Origin: Gammaproteobacteria bacterium
GTDB taxonomy: Bacteria; Pseudomonadota; Gammaproteobacteria; UBA6429; Thiohalophilaceae
Assembly: GCA_013152045.1 (NCBI GenBank)
Contig: JAADGZ010000058.1
Coordinates: forward strand, 1-8,672
Reading direction: 5' to 3'
Length of the DNA: 8,672 nt
The translations under genes were made by a program, and so were the position numbers. Positions 1 to 6,200 of the stretch are shown one piece after another; within the stretch, counting starts at the first letter, position 1; each line of letters starts with the position of its first letter. The notes under the pieces are model-generated. The model saw nothing but the letters and a program-made list of their open reading frames with translations, did not search any database and was not told the DNA's origin.

Positions 1-2
1 CT

Positions 3-1139
3 GGCACTGACAACTTCTGGCGCTGTGATATCACCCCGGATGCCGATGGCAATCCTGCTACGGGCAATCTGATCCAGGTCGTCTCCGATGCTGGTGTCTC
101 CGATGTGAATCCGGAAATGTTCGTCGGCGTTAATACGCCTGCCGGTAATTCCTCGGTTAATGCGGCTGATGTGGCTAACAAGATGGTAGTCAAGGCCGCC
201 GCCGCGCTGGTCTTTGGCGTACCAGTGACCACCAGTCTGCGCGACGCTCTGCAGGAAGCCCAGTTCCCGGGTAACGCGACCTGTACGACTTATGATGCAA
301 CTATTACTGATCCGTTGCTGCAGCCGCGTGAATCCGAAGTCTGCATGCCCAGCCTGAGCAAGCGTCAGGTGGCATCGCTTATCTCTGGCAAGATCAGAAA
401 CTGGAGTGCTTTCAAGGTCAACGGTGTCTCCCTGACCGATCCCAGCGTGGTTAGCAGCTTACCGGCCAGCACCAAGGTCACCTACTGCCGCCGCGTCAAT
501 GGTTCCGGCACCCAGGCACAGATGAACGCCAAGTTCCTGAACTACCCCTGCACTGCCGGCGCATTGTCACCCGCAGCTTCACCGGGTAATCCTTTCACAG
601 GACCGGTTGTGCGTGAGAACTCCGGCTCTGGTGATATGAGTGCATGCCTGAATGACTTTAACAACGGCGCCAACAATAGTGGTCAAAATGCGGGTCTCAC
701 CACGGCCTGGGCGTTGGGCGTACAGTCCACCGAGAAAAATGCCAAGCTGGGTGACGACTTCCGCTTTATCAAAATCGACGGTATTGCTCCGACTCTGGAA
801 AATGCCGCCAATGGCAAGTACGACGACTGGGTTGAGCAAACCTTCCAGTGGCGTATTCCTGCCTTCAATGGCCCTGCTGGCGATATGTTGACTATTCTTG
901 AAACCATTGCAAGCCAGGCCAGTGAACCAGGCACTATTGCCACTGTGCTGAACATCAAGTTCAAGCATACCTGGGGACAGGCGGGTTATATGGCGGTGAG
1001 TACCAATTTTGCCCCAACCGCTAACGGTGTTCTGGATGTGAATGCACCGGTCATTCCTTATACCCACGCACCTCAAGGCAAGCTTGATAACTGCGTGGTG
1101 CCGGTTGTTAACTTTAACTACCAGAACAGTCAGCTCTAG
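3..1139 (+). CDS. PstS-like periplasmic/exported substrate-binding protein, 5'-truncated by window edge
   Basis: This is the C-terminal 378 residues of a gene whose start lies outside the window; the frame is open from base 3 to the TAG at 1137-1139. Seen: a segment at 354-404 reading LSKRQVASLISGKIRNW, which matches the PstS-type pattern of an 'IFSGKI-x-NW' helix and loop. At 489-512 there is RRVNGSGT, like the phosphate-contacting R-x-D-GSGT loop of PstS, and SDVNPEMF at about 99-122 resembles the early PstS 'SD' loop. Seven cysteines occur in the visible part, which fits disulfides in an exported protein. Family knowledge: such proteins bind phosphate or another oxyanion for an ABC importer, or act as secreted PstS/DING-like proteins. 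No transporter permease or ATPase gene lies downstream, so import is not supported here. By eye its GC is higher than that of the TPS genes. The fold assignment is fairly sure; the ligand is unknown. Confidence 0.7.
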   Translation, partial: GTDNFWRCDITPDADGNPATGNLIQVVSDAGVSDVNPEMFVGVNTPAGNSSVNAADVANKMVVKAAAALVFGVPVTTSLRDALQEAQFPGNATCTTYDATITDPLLQPRESEVCMPSLSKRQVASLISGKIRNWSAFKVNGVSLTDPSVVSSLPASTKVTYCRRVNGSGTQAQMNAKFLNYPCTAGALSPAASPGNPFTGPVVRENSGSGDMSACLNDFNNGANNSGQNAGLTTAWALGVQSTEKNAKLGDDFRFIKIDGIAPTLENAANGKYDDWVEQTFQWRIPAFNGPAGDMLTILETIASQASEPGTIATVLNIKFKHTWGQAGYMAVSTNFAPTANGVLDVNAPVIPYTHAPQGKLDNCVVPVVNFNYQNSQL

Positions 1140-1244
1140 GCTGCGCACCTCAGGACTCTACGCTTCTGGATTTTAAATTCTCTCAGTAGCGCAGAGCCCT
1201 GAAAAGGGAATACCTGTTATACACCATGCAATGTGGTTTGAAAC

Positions 1245-1297
1245 AGATAAAAGGAAGCCGAGTCAGCCCCTCGCAAGGGGGCTGGCTTTATCTATTT
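1245..1297 (+). terminator. Probable rho-independent terminator after the PstS-like gene
   Basis: A perfect 7-bp GC-rich stem, CAGCCCC (1264-1270) with GGGGCTG (1278-1284), closes a 7-base loop and is followed by the T-rich stretch CTTTATCTATTT. Outer flanks AGATAAA (1245-1251) and TTTATCT (1287-1293) are also complementary and can lengthen the hairpin, with a bulge on the 5' side. It lies about 105 bases after the stop of the PstS-like gene and about 90 bases before tpsB, so it probably separates two transcription units. The T tract is interrupted, so termination may be partial. Confidence 0.6.
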
Positions 1298-1300
1298 GCA

Positions 1301-1379
1301 AGTGCGCATGTAAGCGTACTATTTGCCTCATGACGCCCGAAGGGTGGGAGGCGAAGCTATACAGTTTGTTAGCGTGAGG
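1301..1379 (+). promoter_or_regulatory. Structured 5' leader of tpsB with competing pairings around the ribosome binding site
   Basis: Two hairpins can be drawn. The first is AGTGCGC (1301-1307) with GCGTACT (1314-1320), one G-T pair, loop ATGTAA. The second is TTTGCCTC (1322-1329) with GAGGCGAA (1348-1355), one G-T pair, enclosing a short inner stem 1334-1338/1342-1346 with a GAA triloop. The 5' strand of the second hairpin can instead pair with the translation start region: CCTCATG (1326-1332) with CGTGAGG (1373-1379), one G-T pair, covering most of the Shine-Dalgarno. The two pairings exclude each other, as in a translational switch. I do not recognise a known riboswitch class. The pairings are seen; the switching role is inference. 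Confidence 0.35.
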
Positions 1380-1380
1380 G
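1376..1380 (+). promoter_or_regulatory. Ribosome binding site that decides the TTG start of tpsB
   Basis: GAGGG lies 7 bases before the TTG at 1388-1390, the usual spacing. An in-frame TAG at 1370-1372 rules out a longer protein, and there is no ATG or GTG between that stop and the TTG. The next downstream initiation codons fall within or after the hydrophobic signal sequence, so TTG is the best start. Confidence 0.65.
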
Positions 1381-1387
1381 TTATTCA

Positions 1388-3043
1388 TTGTTCGATTTTG
1401 TTGTTGTAGTAATAAAAACAAAAGCCAAAAATTATTCTTTACTGAATTTGTTATTGTTCGTATCACTGTGGACGTATGCAATACAGGTAAGTGCGGAGTC
1501 CGTTGCTGCGGCTACCAGCGATAAGCCATCTTCTGCAACGGAAACGGCTACTCCCCTCATGAATATTCAGGAATACCGGGTAGAAGGCAATACCCTGCTG
1601 GAGAAAACCCGGCTGGAACGTATTATTTATTCATTTCTTGGACCAAATAAAACCATTAAAGATATCGAGCAGGCGCGCGCCACGCTAGAAGCAGAATACC
1701 GTAATGCCGGTTACCCCACAGTGCTGGTCGACATACCGGAACAGAATGTCGTTGATGGCGTTGTTCGCCTGCGTGTAACCGAAGGTCGGGTTGATCGCCT
1801 GAAAATAACAGGTTCGCATTATTATCTTCTAAGTCAGATCCGCAGCCAGGTGCCTGCCCTGAGCAAGGGTAATATCCCACAACTTTCTGATGTCAAGGAA
1901 CAGATGGAAATTCTAAATCAGCAAAGTCCGGATCGCTCTATTACACCGGTTATGCGTCCGGGACGAGAACCTGGCACGCTGGAAGTAGAACTCAAGGTGA
2001 AAGACAAGTTGCCTCTGCATGGAAGCCTTGAAGTGAATGGACGAAATACGGAAAGTACCACGCGAACACGTGCCGTTGGCACGCTGCGCTACGATAATCT
2101 TTGGCAACGTTTCCACAGCATTTCTTTGCAGTATCAGTCTTCACCAGAAAAAAAGGGTGAAGTTAAGGTTCTGGCTGCCACCTATGTTTTTCCGCTGCAA
2201 GATTCAGGCACTCGCATTGCATTGTATGGAGTACGGTCGGATTCCGATACAGAAATTTCAAGCGCCGGCGCACTGAATATTGTTGGTATAGGTAAAATTA
2301 TGGGTGCGCGGGTGGTAATGCCTCTGCAGGGAAGTCGCAATTATTTTCACAGTCTGACCTATGGTGTTGATTACAAAGATTTCAAGGAAGGTCTGAATCT
2401 AATTGGTTCGGATACCCTGAATACACCCATCACCTATTACCCATTTAGTCTGCGTTATGATTATACCCATCGTGCCAACCGTAGCATTACCAGTTATGGT
2501 GTGGGAACTACCTTTGGTCTACGCGGGCTGAATGACCAGGTGGAGTTTAATGATAAGCGTATTTTTTCCAAAGCTAACTTTATTTATTTGTCAGGCGATA
2601 TCCAGCACCGATTTCCAGTTATGGCCGGATTTCAGGGTCTGGTAAAGCTATCCGCTCAGTACACAGATTCCCCTTTAATAAGTAATGAACAGTTTACGGC
2701 TGGTGGTTCAGAAAGTGTTCGTGGCTATTACGAATCACAGGCCTTGGGCGATAACGCATTCATGGCCTCATTCGAATTGCACACTCCCTATATTGGAAGT
2801 GAAAGCTGGAAGACAGTAAAAGATTTTTACGGCCTCTGGTTTGTGGATGCGGCAAAATTGTGGGTTCTGCAAAGCCTGCCGGACCAGCCGACCGGCTATC
2901 AACTTTCCAGCAGTGGTATAGGTATGCGCATGAAAGCCGGCCATCTGAATATGGAACTGGATGCGGGCTATCCGTTTAAAACGTTGAGTACGGTGAAAAA
3001 AGGCGACGTGCGCGTGCATTTCCGTCTTGCCTATGAGTTTTAG
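1388..3043 (+). CDS. TpsB two-partner secretion outer-membrane transporter (ShlB/FhaC/HecB family)
   Basis: A complete 551-residue protein, the usual length for TpsB, that would secrete the exoprotein encoded just downstream. Seen: a signal peptide of about 36 residues with hydrophobic core (LLNLLLFVSLW) and likely cleavage after VSA; a first POTRA domain at about 59-135 (begins QEYRVEGNTLLE, ends VVRLRVTEGRV); a second at about 136-206 (PDRSITPVMRPGREPGTLEV); then a beta-barrel from about 207. The barrel has the family's VRGY motif at residues 444-447, the lid-lock signature in loop L6, preceded by QFTAGGSES. The last residue is Phe in LAYEF, the BAM-recognised C-terminal pattern. Family knowledge: the POTRAs bind the TPS domain of the partner in the periplasm and the barrel conducts it outward. 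Start is TTG with GAGGG 7 bases upstream. It is followed after 158 bases by tpsA on the same strand. No defect is seen. Confidence 0.95.
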   Translation: MFDFVVVVIKTKAKNYSLLNLLLFVSLWTYAIQVSAESVAAATSDKPSSATETATPLMNIQEYRVEGNTLLEKTRLERIIYSFLGPNKTIKDIEQARATLEAEYRNAGYPTVLVDIPEQNVVDGVVRLRVTEGRVDRLKITGSHYYLLSQIRSQVPALSKGNIPQLSDVKEQMEILNQQSPDRSITPVMRPGREPGTLEVELKVKDKLPLHGSLEVNGRNTESTTRTRAVGTLRYDNLWQRFHSISLQYQSSPEKKGEVKVLAATYVFPLQDSGTRIALYGVRSDSDTEISSAGALNIVGIGKIMGARVVMPLQGSRNYFHSLTYGVDYKDFKEGLNLIGSDTLNTPITYYPFSLRYDYTHRANRSITSYGVGTTFGLRGLNDQVEFNDKRIFSKANFIYLSGDIQHRFPVMAGFQGLVKLSAQYTDSPLISNEQFTAGGSESVRGYYESQALGDNAFMASFELHTPYIGSESWKTVKDFYGLWFVDAAKLWVLQSLPDQPTGYQLSSSGIGMRMKAGHLNMELDAGYPFKTLSTVKKGDVRVHFRLAYEF

Positions 3044-3048
3044 GTGGC

Positions 3049-3082
3049 TGTTGGGCTTCGTTATCACTCAGCCCAACCTACA
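3049..3082 (+). repeat. REP-like palindromic element, copy 1
   Basis: A 34-base element starting 5 bases after the tpsB stop. It contains a perfect 8-bp inverted repeat, GTTGGGCT (3050-3057) and AGCCCAAC (3070-3077), with a 12-base loop and a CTACA tail. No T tract follows, so it is not a classic intrinsic terminator. It matches the reverse complement of copy 2 (3109-3142). From memory it resembles dispersed 'GTAGGTTGGGCTGAA...' palindromes in proteobacterial genomes; this was not checked. Confidence 0.7.
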
Positions 3083-3108
3083 GGTGGTGTGTGCAATACC
3101 AAATAAAA

Positions 3109-3142
3109 GTAGGTTGGTGCTGAACGAGAGTGAAGCCCAACA
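3109..3142 (-). repeat. REP-like palindromic element, copy 2, inverted
   Basis: The second copy, inverted relative to copy 1 and 26 bases from it. Its reverse complement shares TGTTGGGCTTC at the start and CCAACCTAC at the end with copy 1. Its own stem is interrupted by one extra base (T3118 in GTTGGTGCT). Two head-to-head units with a short spacer are the usual layout of REP pairs (BIME-like). In the mRNA the two copies could also pair with each other into one long hairpin between tpsB and tpsA, which might affect transcript stability or the ratio of the two proteins. Confidence 0.65.
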
Positions 3143-3154
3143 ATAGTAGAGATA

Positions 3155-3171
3155 TAACAAATATATTGTTA
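3155..3171. promoter_or_regulatory. AT-rich 17-base palindrome before tpsA, possible operator
   Basis: TAACAA (3155-3160) and TTGTTA (3166-3171) form a perfect 6-bp inverted repeat around ATATA, 31 bases before the chosen tpsA start. It could be a protein-binding site or only the result of AT-rich sequence. A hexamer TATAAC (3153-3158) overlaps it and resembles a -10 element, but no good -35 lies at the right distance. Function is unproven. Confidence 0.2.
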
Positions 3172-3190
3172 CCCCGGGCTAATTGCCTTT

Positions 3191-3194
3191 GGAG
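3191..3194 (+). promoter_or_regulatory. Ribosome binding site that selects the second of two in-frame ATGs of tpsA
   Basis: GGAG lies 7 bases before the ATG at 3202 but only 1 base before an in-frame ATG at 3196. The spacing favours 3202; the alternative would add just Met-Lys to the signal peptide. Confidence 0.65.
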
Positions 3195-3201
3195 CATGAA
3201 A

Positions 3202-6200
3202 ATGAATTTGCCAAAAAAACATAATTTTCGAAAAAATATAAGGCCGGCCAGTAAAACAAAACTAAGTCTGCGACCGCTGAGTACTAATATTTGTATGTTG
3301 CTGGCGGGATCAATTGTGCTTGGCGGCCTGACTTTGTCTTCACATTCCAATGCCGCCTTACCGTTGCCGAAACCGGCAGGCGCATGGGCGACTGCACGCA
3401 GCCCATTACCTCGTGTATCATCGGCCAGTGGCTGGTCACAGGTTAATTCTAACCTCTGGCGTTCGGGCACAACAGACGCGCAGTTCTCTGATAAAACGCT
3501 GACGGTTAAACAGACGGAAGGAAAGGTGATCCTGAGCTGGGATTCCTTCGATATTGATGTCAGCCATCTGGTGGAATTCAAACAACCGGATAGTAACTCG
3601 ATTGCATTGAACCGGGTTATCAACTCGGCTTCTCCCTCGAAAATACTGGGCACGTTGAAAGCTAACGGGCAGGTCTATCTGATAAACAATAATGGTTTTC
3701 TGTTTGGCGCTAACTCTGTTGTCGATGTTAATGCGTTGGTGGTATCTACACTGGATATTTCCGATGATGTTTTCAATCGTGGTATTTCCAAGGTGTTTGA
3801 TGGTGATGCCAGCGCGACATTTTCTGGCAATGGCGATGTATACTTGCGCGACCCGAATACCGGTGACTATATTCTTGATGCCGATGGCAATCGGTTCAAG
3901 ATTGGCATCTATGTTGACAAAGGCGCGCAGATCAGTACAGAGAATTATGGTCGCGTGATCATGGTGGCGCCTGAAATTGTTAATGATGGAACGATTACCA
4001 GTCCCGATGGACAGGTGATAATGGCGGCAGCCACAGATCGAGTTTATCTACAGGAAGCGGATTCAACGAACACGGTTCGTGGTTTGTTGGTGGAGGTGAA
4101 AACCGGTGGTGAAGTTATTAATGGAGGTCATATCATCACTCCGCGGGGCAACACTACCCTGATGGGTTTTGCCGTGAACCAGAAAGGGCTGATTTCCGCC
4201 AGCACCAGTGTGCGGGTCAACGGCAGCATTCGTCTGTTGGCAAGGGAAAATGCGCCAACGACGCCAAGAATCTTCAATAAAAAGAAAGTGCTTGAGGCTA
4301 CAACAACAACCCGCGCCACTGATCAGGGCGATGGCCTGGGCACGCTAGCAAAGGTTACTTTGGGCGAAGGCAGTGTTACTGAAGTTGTACCTGAAATAGA
4401 AGATACAAGTACCGCCGTTGCAGAACAGGTGCAGCCGGGTTCCAGTATTGAAATTATGGGGCAGACTGTACATTTTGAATCGGACTCGGCTGTAATTACG
4501 CCTTCCGGCACGGTCGATGTTCTGGCGACAGAAACCCCCAGTGTGCCTGACAAGCTGGATATCGCAAACAGCAGTGAAATCATCATGGATTCCGGCAGCA
4601 TTATTGATGTGTCGGGTCTTACCTCGGCTGAAAAATCGATGGAAAGTAATGTCATCGAAGTGGAAACTCGGGGTAATGAGTTTGCCGATGCGCCAGTGCA
4701 GAAAAATGGTTTTCTGCATGGCAAAAAACTTCGCATCGATATTCGCGAAGGCACGCCACTGGCTAATATTCAGCCTGCGCTGGATGGAATTAAAAGCACA
4801 GTCGAAGAACGTAGCACAGAAGGCGGTACAGTCAGCTTTTCATCCCAGGGCGCAGTGACCCTGAAACAGGGTTCGGCAGTGAATATTTCAGGTGGGGCGA
4901 TTAAATACAGGGAAGGTTATATCAAAACCTCTCAACTGGTTGGCGCAGATGGAAAAATTTATGACATAAGTGAGGCCAGTCCGGATCTGGAATATGTCGG
5001 CATACTGGGTGAGGTCAGTAAAGACTATGAAAAGTGGGGCGTGACAAAAACCTGGCAGGTAGCCGGACCCTTTAATCGTGGACGTTTTGAGTCGGCCTAT
5101 ATTGATGGGCAGGCAGCGGGTACATTCAATATCGATAGCCACCTGCTGATTCAGGATGGCGACATCATCGCCAATACCATTAACGGGCGGCGTCAGCGGC
5201 TTGCCGATAATCGAGCAAGCGGCGGCAGTCTTAATGTGAATCTTGATTATTTTGGCAGCAACTATCAGACCCTGGTATTTCAGAATAATAAAGCGCTCAA
5301 CAGCCCGAATCTGGATGGGCTTCAGTCAACTGGGGATGAAGCGTCGAGCCCAACACCCTTGATCATTGAAGCGGATTATTTCCGGCGCAACGGTCTTCAG
5401 AAAGTGAGTTATAAAACAGGCGGCAAGATTGTGTTACAGGACAATCTGGATATGCAGCTGTCTGATGGCGGCAATTTTTCCCTGACTACCAGCGGTACTG
5501 ATGGCATTGACGTGGCTGGTCGTGTTGTCGGACATGGTACGGAAATCAGCATGATTGCAAGCCGGGGTGATGTAGTGCTGGCTGAAAATTCTCTGATCGA
5601 TACCAGTGGCCGTTGGGTCAATGACAGCCTGATCGTAAAACCAGAAGCGGATTTTGAAGGTGTATTTATCGATGGAGGTGGAGTAAATATCACGTCTGAG
5701 CTTGCTAGCGTCATCATGAATGAAAACTCTCGCATTCGCACTAATGGCGGTGCCTGGTTGACCTCGGAGGGTGAGCTGGAGACAGGCCAGGGCGGGGATG
5801 TTTCGCTGGCGGCCTCAACGGATATCAATGGCAATGGTAGTTTGTTCCTTGATGGAAGTTTTGAAGGTTTTTCCTTTGATGAAGGAGGGACGCTTAGCTT
5901 GAGCGCTAATGAATTCCGTTTTACATCGACTGCTCCTGATAATTACAACCGTGATCCTTCGGCTCCAGTTTATATCCCGGAAACCTTCGTGAAGGAAAGC
6001 GGTTTTTCTTCCTATGAATTTAACTCCAACCGCAACGGCATCACTTTTGACAGCGGTGTGTTGCTGAAACCTTCACGGGAGAATCTGGTGCTGAACAGTC
6101 GTGACGTGTTCTCGACGGTCAGCGCCAGCGATGTTTCTTCTGTATCTAATCGGCAGCGTTTGGCAGATGAAATTCGCCAGCCGGTTGATCTTGGTTTTAG

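Noticed and set aside
37..51. A 15-base identity (gatgccgatggcaat) shared by the PstS-like gene at 37-51 and tpsA at about 3877-3891, both encoding DADGN
   Set aside because: The match is short, flanks differ, and similar Asp/Gly-rich turns arise easily; no evidence for a repeat or gene conversion.
579..1148. A 189-codon open frame on the - strand opposite the PstS-like gene
   Set aside because: It lies wholly over a well-supported coding region, its translation shows no recognisable domain, and its length follows from the codon bias of the opposite strand.
1140..1244. Gap after the PstS-like gene
   Set aside because: Searched by eye for a small gene, RNA gene or repeat; nothing convincing was found apart from a TTGAAA at 1238-1243 with no matching -10.
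1296..1322. Possible sigma-70 promoter for tpsB: TTGCAA (1296-1301) and TACTAT (1317-1322)
   Set aside because: Each hexamer matches only 4 of 6 consensus bases and the spacer is 15 bases, shorter than usual. It also overlaps the hairpins, so I do not call it.
3078..3653. A 191-codon open frame on the - strand over the repeat region and the tpsA start
   Set aside because: It overlaps the tpsA signal peptide and TPS domain, which have strong motif support, and it runs through the palindromic repeats. No domain or ribosome binding site was recognised.
4323..4754. Paired - strand open frames (4323-4754 and 4345-4719) inside tpsA
   Set aside because: Both are antisense shadows of the long beta-helix frame, and overlapping in two frames makes real genes unlikely.
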